Numbered from the stretch's first letter, positions 27,744 to 36,610 are shown. The stretch: 64,000 nucleotides of DNA from Streptomonospora alba (GCF_000826685.1 NZ_JROO01000009.1:62001-126000); one strand, 5' to 3'. Translations and numbers: made by a program. Notes: a model not told the origin generated them from the sequence alone.

Positions 27744-28514
27744 CTAACCGTCGCGGTCTTCCCGCCCCTCCCGGTTCGCCGCCACCGGGGACTCGACCGG
27801 TGCCGGGAGGGCCGCGGCGATGCAGTCGAGGACGCGCTCCAGCCCGTATCGGAACCGGTCGTCGCGGTGCAGGTGCGGCCCGCTCGCCTCCATCACGATC
27901 TTGCTGAAAATCGGGTACTCCCCGCTCTCCAGCAGTTGGTTGACGTACGGGCCGGACCGCACCATCCAGTCCGTCTCGCTGAGACCGCTGCGGCGGACCT
28001 CCTCGGCCCAGCTGACCTCGTCACGGGCGGCGCCCTCGACGTAGCCGTTCAGAACGGCCATGAGGCCCAGGTTCTCGTCGATGGAGACGTGGGTGTCGAG
28101 GGTGCCCATCACCCGTTCGATCAAACGCAGTCGGTTGGGGCCGAAGCTGGGGACGGCCCGGTGCACTGTGGCGATCCACGGGTGCCGCCGCCACATCGTC
28201 CGCACCCCGTAGGCGTAGCGCGTCAGATCCGCGCGCCAGTCGCCGGAGGGCATTCCCTCGACGTCGATCTCGCCCATCACCCGGTCGGCCATGAGTTCGA
28301 CGAGGTCGTCGCGGCCCGGCACGTAGCGGTAGAGCGACATCGTGCCCGCGCCGATCTCGTCGGCGATCCGCCGCATGGTGGCGGCCTCCAGCCCTTCGGC
28401 GTCGGCGATGCGTACCGCCGCATCGGTGATCTGCGCGCGGCTGTAGGCCGGCTTGGGCCCGCGGGCCGGGCGCTCCGGCCGCATCCAGATGCTCACGTAC
28501 TCGGCGTCGGTCAC
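27744..28514 (-). CDS. TetR family regulator of the adjacent drug exporter
   Basis: A 256-residue repressor. The HTH is ADAEGLEAATMRRIADEIGA then GTMSLYRYVPGRDDLVELM; the C-terminal domain is the tetracycline-repressor type. The GTG at 28514 follows AGGAGGGGG. It is divergent from the ABC exporter pair at 28599 with 84 bp between, and two identical-pattern sites lie in that gap. It most likely represses both units until a drug binds. Confidence 0.92.
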   Translation of the reverse strand: MTDAEYVSIWMRPERPARGPKPAYSRAQITDAAVRIADAEGLEAATMRRIADEIGAGTMSLYRYVPGRDDLVELMADRVMGEIDVEGMPSGDWRADLTRYAYGVRTMWRRHPWIATVHRAVPSFGPNRLRLIERVMGTLDTHVSIDENLGLMAVLNGYVEGAARDEVSWAEEVRRSGLSETDWMVRSGPYVNQLLESGEYPIFSKIVMEASGPHLHRDDRFRYGLERVLDCIAAALPAPVESPVAANREGREDRDG

Positions 28515-28532
28515 GGCACCCCCTCCTGTTGC

Positions 28533-28586
28533 GTACATCGTACCCAAAGGATTAACCTCGCCACCAAAACCGAGTACAAGGTACCC
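28533..28586. promoter_or_regulatory. two matching TetR operators
   Basis: GTACATCGTACCC (28533-28545) and GTACAAGGTACCC (28574-28586) are direct copies of GTAC-N3-GTACCC, each with an internal GTAC/GTAC symmetry, 41 bp apart. They flank the divergent start region of the TetR gene and the ABC exporter genes. Confidence 0.65.
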
Positions 28587-28598
28587 AGTGGAGGGGTC

Positions 28599-29543
28599 AT
28601 GGCGGATCCGATCGTCGTCGCCGAAGGGCTGCGCAAGTCCTTCGGCGACGTCCATGCACTGCGGGGCCTGGACCTGAGCGTTCCGAGAGGAACGGTCTGC
28701 GGCGTGCTGGGGCCGAACGGCGCGGGGAAGACGACCGCAGTGCGCATCCTGGCGACCTTGTCCGATCCCGACGCCGGACACGCCCGCATCGCCGGACACG
28801 ACGTCGTCCGCGAGGCCGGCAGGGTGCGCACCAGCATCGGACTCGCAGGCCAGTACGCCGCCGTGGACGAGAAGCTCACCGGACGCGCCAACCTGCGCAT
28901 GTTCGGCCGCCTCTACCATCTGTCCCGGCGCGAGGCGCACCGGCGAGCCGACGAGCTGCTGGAACGCTTCGGCCTGATGGACGCCGCCGACCGTCGGGTC
29001 GCCGGCTACTCCGGCGGTATGCGGCGCCGCCTCGACCTGGTCACCAGCCTCATCCTGCGTCCCGAGGTGCTCTTCCTGGACGAGCCGACCGCCGGCCTGG
29101 ACCCGCGCAGCCGCGGCGAGATCTGGGACAGCGTCCGCGGGCTCGTGGCGGAGGGCACCACGGTGCTGCTTACCACGCAGTATCTGGACGAGGCAGACCG
29201 ACTGGCCGACGATATCGCCGTCATCGACCACGGGCAGGTCATGGCCACGGGCACACCCGACGAGCTGAAGGCCGCGATCGGGGACCGTCTCGACGTCGTC
29301 CTCGAAGACCCCGCTGCGCTGCGTCCGGCGGCGACCGTGCTGAACGCCGTGGCCGGGAGCGACCCGACGATGACGGGCGCCGACCGGCTCAGCGTCGCCC
29401 TGCCCGGCGGAGGCTTCCGGCTGGCCGACATCGTGCGCGAGCTCGACCGCGCCGGGGTCGACGCGGCCGACGTGCGGCGGCGCCGCCCCACTCTCGACGA
29501 GGTGTTCCTGCACCTCACCGACCGGAAGGAACCCGTCCGATGA
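28599..29543 (+). CDS. DrrA-type ABC exporter ATP-binding subunit
   Basis: A 314-residue ATPase of the daunorubicin-resistance (DrrA) class. Walker A is GPNGAGKTTAVRIL, the signature is YSGGMRRRLDLV, Walker B is VLFLDEPTAGLDPRSRG, and the H-loop region is TTQYLDEADRLAD. The C-terminal extension (about 225-314) is typical of DrrA. GGAGGGG precedes the ATG. The stop overlaps the permease start (ATGA). Together they form an ATP-driven drug or antibiotic exporter. Confidence 0.95.
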   Translation: MADPIVVAEGLRKSFGDVHALRGLDLSVPRGTVCGVLGPNGAGKTTAVRILATLSDPDAGHARIAGHDVVREAGRVRTSIGLAGQYAAVDEKLTGRANLRMFGRLYHLSRREAHRRADELLERFGLMDAADRRVAGYSGGMRRRLDLVTSLILRPEVLFLDEPTAGLDPRSRGEIWDSVRGLVAEGTTVLLTTQYLDEADRLADDIAVIDHGQVMATGTPDELKAAIGDRLDVVLEDPAALRPAATVLNAVAGSDPTMTGADRLSVALPGGGFRLADIVRELDRAGVDAADVRRRRPTLDEVFLHLTDRKEPVR

Positions 29544-30358
29544 CCGCCCTCACCCCGCCGATGATCCGATTGCGATGGACGTTCACCGACGGGCTGACCC
29601 TGGTCGGCCGCGAGCTGGGACGGCTGCGGCAGGAGCCCGGCCAGCTCGTCGCCATGCTGATCTTCCCCGCCGTCATGGTGGTGCTGTTCGGGTACGTGTT
29701 CGGCAGCGCGATCAAGGTGCCGGGGGGCGGCGACTATCGCGCGTACCTGATGCCGGGCCTGTTCTCGATGGTGACCTTCACGGCGGTCATGACGCTCACG
29801 GTGCGGGTGGCCGTCGACGCCTCCCGCGGCGTGATGGACCGCTTCAAGTCCATGCCGATGGCGCGCTCGGCCGTGCCGTTCGGGACGACCGGTGCCGACC
29901 TGCTGGTCGGTCTGCTGTCGCTGGCCATCATGGTGGGGGCGGGCCTGCTGGTGGGATGGCAGCCGCATCGCGGCCTGCTGCCCGCGGCCGAGGCGTTCCT
30001 GCTGGTGATGGTGCTGCGGTACGCGCTGAGCTGGGTGGGCGTATACCTGGGACTGGTGGTGAAGAACGACGGGGTCGCCGACCAGCTGGTGCCGCTGTTC
30101 CTGCCGTTCACGATGCTGTCCAACGCGTTCGTCCCGACGGACGGTATGCCGGGGTGGCTGCGGGTCCTGGCCGACTGGAACCCGGTGAGCGCGCTCACAG
30201 CCGCCTCCCGGGAGCTGTTCGGCAATCCGGGCGCGCCGTCCGGAGACGTGGCTTGGCCGCTCGCGCACCCCGTAGCCGCCGTCCTGCTCTGGTCGGCCGC
30301 GCTGCTGGTGGTCTTCGTCCCGCTGTCTATCCGCACCTACCAACGCAAGGGACGCTGA
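29540..30358 (+). CDS. DrrB-type ABC-2 permease
   Basis: A 272-residue integral membrane partner of the preceding ATPase, with six hydrophobic segments. The ABC-2 signature is recognisable around LFLPFTMLSNAFVPTDGMP and PVSALTAASRELFGNP. It overlaps the ATPase gene by 4 bp. The substrate is probably a hydrophobic natural product or antibiotic. Confidence 0.94.
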   Translation: MTALTPPMIRLRWTFTDGLTLVGRELGRLRQEPGQLVAMLIFPAVMVVLFGYVFGSAIKVPGGGDYRAYLMPGLFSMVTFTAVMTLTVRVAVDASRGVMDRFKSMPMARSAVPFGTTGADLLVGLLSLAIMVGAGLLVGWQPHRGLLPAAEAFLLVMVLRYALSWVGVYLGLVVKNDGVADQLVPLFLPFTMLSNAFVPTDGMPGWLRVLADWNPVSALTAASRELFGNPGAPSGDVAWPLAHPVAAVLLWSAALLVVFVPLSIRTYQRKGR

Positions 30359-30562
30359 AGGCCCGAACCGGTGGCCGCGGCGACACGAGCTACGCGCAGC
30401 CGCCGCCACCGGCCCTTGCCCACGCCTTGGTCCGGCGGGGCGGCCGGATCCGGTGAGGGGATGCAGCGAACCAGCGGGGGCCGCGTGATCATCATAAGGA
30501 GCGGCAGTACGCCGGAACCGCGACCGGCGCCCCGCACACGCACAACCGAAAGGCCGTCCGAC

Positions 30563-31078
30563 GTGCGACCGATCCACCATGCCCTGATCCCCCTGGCCTT
30601 CCTTCTCGCGGCTGGAACGGGCTGCTCCGCCGGCGAGCTGGCCGAAACCCAGGGAACGGAGAAGCAGAAGGCCCCGTCGGCAGTGCCGAGTACGGGCCCC
30701 GAAGCCGAGGCGGCTGCGACCGAGACCGCCGAGATCTATGTCGAGGCGCTAGAGGAAGGAGACGCCGCGGCCGGCTGCAGCGTCGCCTCCGCCGAGATGA
30801 AGGCGGCGCTGGAGGAGTCGGCCGCGCAGCAGGCCGGTTCGGCCTCGTGCGCAGCCGGCTTCACGGCCTACGCGGATCGCCACACGGGCGTAGGCGGCAT
30901 GGAGGTCGGAGAGGTCACCGTCCATCCGGACGGCTGGGCGGACACTGACGATGGACCGACGGCCCACGCCGAGGTCGTCTACCCCGACGGCGTGCACAGC
31001 GAAGAGGGTATGAAGGTCGACGGATTCCGCTTCCCCTACATCGACGGCGCCTGGGTCGTCGACATGGAAGTGAGCTGA
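30563..31078 (+). CDS. secreted lipoprotein of unknown function
   Basis: A 171-residue protein with a signal peptide ending in a lipobox (FLLAAGTGC, Cys about residue 21), then a Glu/Ala-rich linker. The compact domain has paired cysteines (AAAGCSVASAEM and GSASCAAGF). It resembles small NTF2-like or DUF4878-type lipoproteins but I cannot name a family. The GTG at 30563 follows AAAGG. Confidence 0.68.
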   Translation: MRPIHHALIPLAFLLAAGTGCSAGELAETQGTEKQKAPSAVPSTGPEAEAAATETAEIYVEALEEGDAAAGCSVASAEMKAALEESAAQQAGSASCAAGFTAYADRHTGVGGMEVGEVTVHPDGWADTDDGPTAHAEVVYPDGVHSEEGMKVDGFRFPYIDGAWVVDMEVS

Positions 31079-31402
31079 CCTGGCCGCCCAGCCGCGTCCG
31101 TCTACCCGGGCACCGCCGATCTGGCACCGCTGCGCCCCAGTAAGCCGTAGAGCGCCTCGGTTCAAGACGCCACAGGCAGCGCGAGTTCTCGGGCAGGCGC
31201 GCAGCAGTACGGATCCTGGCCCGGCGAATAGGGCTTCGTGGGCGGAGCGGGTCCGTTGTCAGTGGGATGGGTGGTCTGAACACCCCCGCAAGCGTTTGAC
31301 GGCTCGGCGCTCGCAGCGGTCTTCGCACTGGACCGCCACTAAATCGCCTGACGATTCGGTGGCATACCTGGGAACACTGCTAACGCTCTCGGAAAAACTG
31401 CA

Positions 31403-31567
31403 ATGCACTCATCCACCGAACGCGACTTCCGCGAGTCCATTTACAGCGGCTCCGGCGACAATTGCGTCGAGACCGCTGACCTTTCCGCGGGCGCTGCGGT
31501 GGGCGACTTCAAGACCCCGGAGAAGGGACACTTCGACCTGAATGCCACCGAGGGGTCGCCTTCCTGA
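31403..31567 (+). CDS. DUF397 domain protein
   Basis: A 54-codon ORF with the DUF397 pattern: FRESIYSGSGDNCVETADL, then VGDFKTPEKGHFDL. These proteins normally pair with an XRE-type HTH gene in streptomycete-like genomes. No HTH gene is adjacent, so this one is an orphan. The end (NATEGSPS) is shorter than usual and lacks the common EW.AF finish. Only a weak GGAAA precedes the ATG. Confidence 0.65.
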   Translation: MHSSTERDFRESIYSGSGDNCVETADLSAGAAVGDFKTPEKGHFDLNATEGSPS

Positions 31568-31706
31568 GCGGAGTGCGCACCGGTGTACTGTGACCTGCGA
31601 TAGTTGCCCTCGATAAGCCGAAGACCCCAGCGTCGCCGGGGCCTTCGTGCACTCATCCGTGCCATGGATTACCGTCCGTCAGGAGGACGAACAGACGTGC
31701 GTCTCC

Positions 31707-32330
31707 CTATTCCTGGAGCGACACCACCGCGGACTGGTCCAACGTGAGGAAGTCGCGCAGCTCGATCTTCGTCGGCTCCACGCCCTCCGGCACGTCGAAG
31801 GGCAGCTTTCCCTGAACCGTATTGCCGGGGTTGATCTGGTTCAGGAACGCGTCCTGGCTGGTCATAGCCTCGGCCGCGGAGTCCGCGCTGTACTCCTTGC
31901 CCTCGGCGTCGAGCAGGGTCTGCTGCGTCGAGTCGAAAGTGCCCGCCTGGTCGCCGATGTTCTCGACGGTGACGTGCACGATCACGTACTGCCCGTCGGG
32001 CGTCTCGGTCATCATGCCGGAATCGTCGCTCAACTCGGTCACGCCGGTCTCGACTTCGGTCACGGTGAAGCGGAACGCCCCGGATTCGACCGGGTCGCCG
32101 ATGCCGGCCTCAGCCTCCTGGCCGCCGTCCCCGCCGTTGCCGGAGTCGTCGCCGGCCTCGACCGAGGGCCCGTCAGAGGGGCCGTCCCCGCCGCTGGAGA
32201 CAGCGACGACAATGCCGCCGACGATCAACACCAGAACCATGAGGCCGCCGCAGCCGAGGCAGCCCCACAGGACGGGCCGGCTCTTTTTCTGCGGTGGCGG
32301 GGCGGCGGTGTAGGGGTTCTGCTCGCTCAT
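31707..32330 (-). CDS. membrane-anchored DUF4352-type protein
   Basis: A 207-residue protein with a short cytoplasmic tail, one transmembrane helix (LWGCLGCGGLMVLVLIVGG, about 22-45), a Gly/Asp-rich linker and an extracellular immunoglobulin-like domain. VIVHVTVENIGDQAGTFDS is the DUF4352 core strand pattern. The cysteine pair CLGC at the membrane could carry lipid. Function unknown. Confidence 0.8.
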   Translation of the reverse strand: MSEQNPYTAAPPPQKKSRPVLWGCLGCGGLMVLVLIVGGIVVAVSSGGDGPSDGPSVEAGDDSGNGGDGGQEAEAGIGDPVESGAFRFTVTEVETGVTELSDDSGMMTETPDGQYVIVHVTVENIGDQAGTFDSTQQTLLDAEGKEYSADSAAEAMTSQDAFLNQINPGNTVQGKLPFDVPEGVEPTKIELRDFLTLDQSAVVSLQE

Positions 32331-32639
32331 GTAGGGAGCTCGCTCCAATCGATCGGTCTTCTGTGCGGAGTGGCTGGACGGTACCGAGCCATCCGCGCAC
32401 GTCGCGGGCATTCGCCTGGCTCGGCCACATCGGGCCAGCCGGTCAACCTCGACACCCGGTTAGGCGTCGGGGAGCTCGGGGGAGCGGGCCGACCGTCATG
32501 GCGGCAGCGGCCTCGTGTGTGGCGGGCGCGCTCTCCCGGGCGCCCTGCTTCGGTGTGGTATCGACGGCGGCGTGTACGCGGACGCCTAGCCGTAGCGCAT
32601 CGGCCGCGCGTCGGAAGTGTCGACGACGCGCATGCCGGT

Positions 32640-33026
32640 GGCGTCGTGCTGCGCAGCGACGTCGAGCGGGTCGAGGAGGAGCTGCGGGAGGTGCGCTCGC
32701 TCGTCGGAGACACAATCGCGTAGAGCAAGGAGCTTGCCTACGCGCAGCGGCGACTCAACCTCGCTGCCGAGATGGAGAACGCCAGGAACCTCTTGACGGC
32801 CGCCGGCATCCGCGTACGCGTCGTCCGGGAGTCCCGCTGTCCGCGCGCGTGCAGCGTCCGACGATGAAGACCCCTCCGCCGACGACACGCCCCCGACGGC
32901 CACGAGGCCACCAGCGCCGCCCCGGCCCCGGCCGAGCCCCGACCGCCCCCGGCCACCGACGCACACGAGCAGGACACGCCCTACGCGGCCGCTATCGGCG
33001 AGGCCCACACGCCCGCCCGTGGCTGA
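32640..33026 (+). pseudogene. decayed coiled-coil gene
   Basis: A plus-strand frame encodes a coiled-coil segment (RVEEELREVRSLVGDTIA), hits TAG at 32721, and continues in the same frame with SKELAYAQRRLNLAAEMENA. It then needs two frame changes to reach an acidic, Pro/Ala-rich tail ending AYAAAIGEAHTPARG-like at a TGA (33024). The pattern is that of one gene broken by a nonsense change and indels. I do not recognise the family. Confidence 0.42.
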
Positions 33027-33170
33027 ACGAGGCTCCGCCGCCCCGCGTTGCGGAGACGGGCCCGGACGCGCCCGAACCAGCTCCCGACAACCTGTCGCCG
33101 GCCCGGGGATCGTGTCAGCACGCGGACGCAACGTTCGGGTCACATCCTGCTCGGAGACCGCCCACCGACT

Positions 33171-33195
33171 CTAAAGCAACATATTGTTGCTATAG
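33171..33195. promoter_or_regulatory. TetR-type operator of the FAD monooxygenase
   Basis: A 25-bp imperfect palindrome centred on 33183, with 10 of 12 pairs symmetric. Its core is GCAACATATTGTTGC. It ends 35 bp upstream of the monooxygenase ATG and overlaps a TATAGA that could be the -10 element. The likely cognate repressor is the truncated gene at 34367. Confidence 0.62.
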
Positions 33196-33230
33196 ATGGT
33201 TCGTCGGTACAGGGCTCGAGGGGAGACTTG

Positions 33231-34346
33231 ATGAAGGTTCTGGTCAGCGGCGCAGGAGCGGCTGGGCTGTGTGCGGGAATCGATCTCGCGCGGGCCGGGC
33301 ACACGGTGGAGATCGTGGAGCGGGCGAACCATCTGCGCGTCAACGGCTCGCCCATCGACGTGCGCGGCGACGCGCTCGAGACGGCCGAGCAGATGGGCAT
33401 CCTGGATGCGGTGCACGAGCGGCGGATCACGATGACCGAGCAGACGAAGTTCGTCGACCGGTCCGGCGCGGTGGTCGCCTCCCTGATGACGCAGGAGATC
33501 AACGAGAGCTCTGATGACATCGAGCTCCCCCGCGAGGACCTCATGATCATCCTGCGGCAGGCCCTTCCCGAGCAGGTCGACCTGCGCTTCGAGGAGTCCA
33601 TCGCGACGCTGGTCGACAACGGGGACCGGGTCGCGGTCACCTTCGCCTCCGGCCGCGAGGCCGCCTACGACATCGTCGTCGGCGCCGACGGGGTGCACTC
33701 GGGGGTGCGCCGGCTGGTCTTCGGCCCGGAGAAGGAGTTCAGCGAGCCCCTCGGGGTGTACGTCGCGATCGCGGACGCGCCCGGACAGGCGACGCCCGGC
33801 GACACCCGCATGACGGAGGTCCTCAACCTGCCGGGGCGCATGGCCGGCGTGGCCCGCTACCGCGACAAGGCGCTGGCAGTCTTCGAATTCCGGTCCGAGT
33901 CGATCGACTACGACTACCACGACTCGGCCGCCCAGAAGCGCATCCTGGCCGAGGCCTTCGCCGGGATCGAGGACTGGAAGGTCCCCGAGCTGATCGAGAC
34001 GGCCCAGCACGATCCCGAGCTCTACTTCGACGCGATCGCCCAGATCCACATGCCGACCTGGCACCGGGGACGGGTCGTGCTGATCGGGGACGCCGCGCAC
34101 TGCGCGACGTCGATGGCCGGGCGCGGTACCTCGCTGGCCCTGCTCGGGGCGTGGACGCTCGCCGAGGAGCTCGGTCGTCACGGCGACGACGTCGAGGCGG
34201 CCTTCGGCGCCTACGAGCAGCGCCTGCGCCCCCACGCGGCGGCGGCCCAGGAGTTCGCGCGCGGCGGGGCCGACCTCGTGGTCCCCGCCACCTGGGAGGC
34301 CATCGAGGCGCGCAACGCACGGCTGCGCGCGGCTCAGCCGCTGTAG
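33231..34346 (+). CDS. FAD-dependent aromatic monooxygenase
   Basis: A 371-residue flavoprotein of the PHBH/TetX-like class A group. GAGAAGLCAGIDLARAGH binds the FAD ADP moiety, DIVVGADGVHSGVRR is the DG motif and RVVLIGDAAHCATSMAGRG is the GD motif. Such enzymes hydroxylate aromatics or inactivate antibiotics; the substrate is unknown. GGGGAG precedes the ATG. The gene is followed after 20 bp by a truncated TetR gene and preceded by a strong palindrome. Confidence 0.93.
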   Translation: MKVLVSGAGAAGLCAGIDLARAGHTVEIVERANHLRVNGSPIDVRGDALETAEQMGILDAVHERRITMTEQTKFVDRSGAVVASLMTQEINESSDDIELPREDLMIILRQALPEQVDLRFEESIATLVDNGDRVAVTFASGREAAYDIVVGADGVHSGVRRLVFGPEKEFSEPLGVYVAIADAPGQATPGDTRMTEVLNLPGRMAGVARYRDKALAVFEFRSESIDYDYHDSAAQKRILAEAFAGIEDWKVPELIETAQHDPELYFDAIAQIHMPTWHRGRVVLIGDAAHCATSMAGRGTSLALLGAWTLAEELGRHGDDVEAAFGAYEQRLRPHAAAAQEFARGGADLVVPATWEAIEARNARLRAAQPL

Positions 34347-34366
34347 GCTGCCGGCTGTGGCCGAGG

Positions 34367-34465
34367 ATGGACACACCCGAGAAACCGCCCCGCCGCCCGG
34401 GCGGGCGCACCGCCCGGGCGCAGCGCCGGATTCTCGAGGATGATCTCCGCGACGGTGCGGGTTGA
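34367..34465 (+). pseudogene. truncated TetR regulator (N-terminal remnant)
   Basis: Thirty-two codons (MDTPEKPPRRPGGRTARAQR then RILEDDLRDGAG and stop) match the first helix of TetR proteins (GGRTAR...ILEAAL). The helix-turn-helix and ligand domain are missing. It lies just after the monooxygenase gene in the position of a co-transcribed repressor. A deletion joining it to the acetyltransferase fragment on the other strand is the simplest explanation. Confidence 0.55.
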
Positions 34466-34540
34466 GCCACCGGATTGCGGACCTGCTTGCTGCGTCGGCG
34501 GGTGCACTCGAGCTCCTGCCCCGGTGCTGGGCCGAACCCG

Positions 34541-34711
34541 GTGCGATGCGGGAAGGTTCCGGCGGTAGCAGCCGACGGTGCACTCGACGGCCGCGGTGGC
34601 GGGGTCGCTGGCCTCCAGGACCCGCTGTGACACGTGGTTGTCCGGTGTGAGCCACGCCTCAATGCGTGCGAAGCCCACCGAGCTCAGTCCCCACCCGCTT
34701 GCGAGACCGAC
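34541..34711 (-). pseudogene. GNAT acetyltransferase fragment
   Basis: The minus-strand frame reads GLSSVGFARIEAWLTPDNHV then SQRVLEA, the acetyl-CoA-binding strand-helix region of RimJ-type GNAT acetyltransferases. It lacks the preceding N-terminal half, and after RVLEA the expected AGF..EG segment is replaced. It is a broken piece, not a working gene. Confidence 0.5.
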
Positions 34712-34857
34712 CGCGCGGGTGGCGTGGCGAGCCCCTGCCTGCGGGCCGTGGGTACGATCCGCGGGCTCGGGCGGCCGGGCTGCCAACCCTGGCACCGATC
34801 ACCCGACCCGGCGAACGTTTCCGGTCAGAGCACTAGACACAGCTTTCATACGAGCGC

Positions 34858-35439
34858 TCATCGCGGGGGGCGACCTTCCTCGACAGCGGACGGGGGAGCA
34901 GTGGCGTGTCCCGGTCGTCTCGCACGGGCTCCACGGGCGCGGTGCAGAGCAGCGTTCACCCGATTGGCGCAGCCCACAGAGCAGAACCGGCGCCGGCCGT
35001 TGCGGGACGTGTCGATGAACACCGTCGCGCATCCGGCGCCCTTACACCGCCCCAGGAGATCTCCCCCCGCTCCGCACACGGCCACCGCAAGACCTCCCGC
35101 TGTGGTGGCGCGGACCCGCGCCACCAGGTCATCCTCGTCGCGAAGGTAGTGCAGGTGCGGGTGGTAGCCGTCATGGACCGAGATGCGCACGCAGGCCGCT
35201 CCGTCTTCAAGGAGACCGTTGACCAGGTCGACCTGGTGCAGCGTGTCCTTTTCGCCGAAGACCGGAGCGATACGCAGGCACCACCGAGCGAGATCCTCGG
35301 CCTGCGCCGTACCGACTTCGGGGTGTTCGATGCCCTCCCGTCTGAGGACCTCGGTCAGTGCGGCCGGGGTGTGCTCGGTGGAGTTCGCCAAAGAGGCGGC
35401 GAGGCGGGCGCCGTTGCCACCGTAAGTGTTGAACTGCAT
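34858..35439 (-). CDS. CGNR zinc-finger transcriptional regulator
   Basis: A 193-residue protein with an N-terminal ABATE (ginI-like) domain and a C-terminal zinc finger: CKGAGCATVFIDTSRNGRRR then FCSVGCANRVNAALHRAR. The usual CGNR tetrad is CANR here. AAGGA precedes the ATG. It diverges from the TSUP exporter gene with only about 25 bp between start codons, so it probably controls that gene. Confidence 0.91.
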   Translation of the reverse strand: MQFNTYGGNGARLAASLANSTEHTPAALTEVLRREGIEHPEVGTAQAEDLARWCLRIAPVFGEKDTLHQVDLVNGLLEDGAACVRISVHDGYHPHLHYLRDEDDLVARVRATTAGGLAVAVCGAGGDLLGRCKGAGCATVFIDTSRNGRRRFCSVGCANRVNAALHRARGARARRPGHATAPPSAVEEGRPPR

Positions 35440-35464
35440 AAGGTCCTTACACCAATCTGAGCGA

Positions 35465-36235
35465 GTGGAGTTGGATGTCGTATTTGTCTTGATGGCGGTT
35501 GCCGCAGCGGCCGGATGGCTCGACGCCGTGGTCGGCGGAGGCGGTCTGTTGCTCCTGCCCGCTTTGATGGTGGCCGCACCCGGTACGCCCGTTGCGACTT
35601 TGCTGGGCACGAACAAGCTGTCATCGATCTTCGGAGTCTCTTCCGCGGCGGTCGGATATGCGCGCACGATCAAGATCGAGCGCCGTATCGTCGTCCCTAC
35701 GGCGTGCCTGGCCCTGGGCGGATCGGCTTTGGGCGCCGGTCTCGCCGGCGTACTCTCCACGGAAACACTGCGACCGATCATCATGACCGTTCTCCTGGTG
35801 GCCATGGCGATCGTCGTGCTGCGCCCGGGTCTGGGAAAGCTACCGGACCCGAAACCACTCACCCGAGGACGGGTCATCGCCGCATGCGCGGTGGCCGGAA
35901 TCGCCGTGAGTTTCTATGACGGGCTTGTAGGTCCAGGGACCGGGGTCTTTCTGATCCTCTGTTTCACCGCGGTCACCGGCCTCGACTTTGTGCGGGCGTC
36001 GGCGTCGGCCAAAGTCGTCAACGTCGGGACCAACCTCGGGGCTCTGGCAGTGTTCGCGTTCAACGGCCAGGTCCTGTGGCTGCTCGGTGCCGGGCTCGCG
36101 GCTTGCAGCATCCTCGGCGCGCAGATCGGCGCCCGTACCGTGCTGCGTCGGGGAACCGGTTTCGTCCGCACGATTCTCGTGGTCGTGGTGCTCGCCTTGC
36201 TTGTGAAGCTCGGATACGACCAGTTGATCTCATGA
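35465..36235 (+). CDS. TSUP family (TauE/SafE) sulfite/organic anion exporter
   Basis: A 256-residue membrane protein with about eight helices. GWLDAVVGGGGLLLLPALMV and TNKLSSIFGVSSAAVGYART are TauE/SafE signatures, repeated as DGLVGPGTGVFLI and NVGTNLGALAVFAF in the second half. The GTG at 35465 (VELDVVFVL) is preferred; an upstream GTG at 35426 would overlap the divergent CGNR start. It probably exports a small sulfur-containing or organic anion. Confidence 0.9.
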   Translation: MELDVVFVLMAVAAAAGWLDAVVGGGGLLLLPALMVAAPGTPVATLLGTNKLSSIFGVSSAAVGYARTIKIERRIVVPTACLALGGSALGAGLAGVLSTETLRPIIMTVLLVAMAIVVLRPGLGKLPDPKPLTRGRVIAACAVAGIAVSFYDGLVGPGTGVFLILCFTAVTGLDFVRASASAKVVNVGTNLGALAVFAFNGQVLWLLGAGLAACSILGAQIGARTVLRRGTGFVRTILVVVVLALLVKLGYDQLIS

Positions 36236-36321
36236 CACAGAGTCCGATTGTTGGTCGCCACTATGCATAAGAACGGCGCTGTCGAATTTTCAATCGAGCC
36301 ATGCGGTATTAAGGAGCTAAT

Positions 36322-36474
36322 TTGGAAGCCGGCAGTCCCGTTCCTTGTTCCAGCGATGGGAATCCCAGTGTGGGGAATCGCTGTGAATGGTGCAGTCGTC
36401 GGCCCGGCTTCAGTGGGGATCGCATTCACGGTCATGGGATTTTTGCGATCGCTGCTTTGGGTGTTTCTGTATAA
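36322..36474 (+). CDS. possible small ORF, Cys-containing
   Basis: Fifty codons from a TTG preceded at good spacing by AAGGAG. The product contains a CEWCSRRPG segment like a half zinc ribbon and ends in a hydrophobic tail. The surrounding 600 bp is AT-richer than the chromosome and contains a tRNA fragment, so this may be a relic of a mobile element. No family is recognised. Confidence 0.28.
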   Translation: MEAGSPVPCSSDGNPSVGNRCEWCSRRPGFSGDRIHGHGIFAIAALGVSV

Positions 36475-36582
36475 ACACAATGTCGGTCCGGCACCGCACG
36501 CCCCCCGCGGCCCGGGCATCGAGGATGGCGTGAGTGGGGCCGCCCGGATGTCGTGGATCGCGCACGGCAGTGCTGACGAGCC

Positions 36583-36610
36583 TTTGAACCTGCGACCTTC
36601 GGGTTATGAG
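36583..36610 (-). repeat. tRNA-Met fragment (possible attachment-site relic)
   Basis: Minus-strand CTCATAACCCGAAGGTCGCA then GGTTCAAA matches elongator tRNA-Met from the anticodon loop (CAT) through the variable region into the T-loop. The 5' half and acceptor end are absent. Integrase core sites typically span exactly this tRNA interval, so it is probably an old att scar. Confidence 0.6.
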
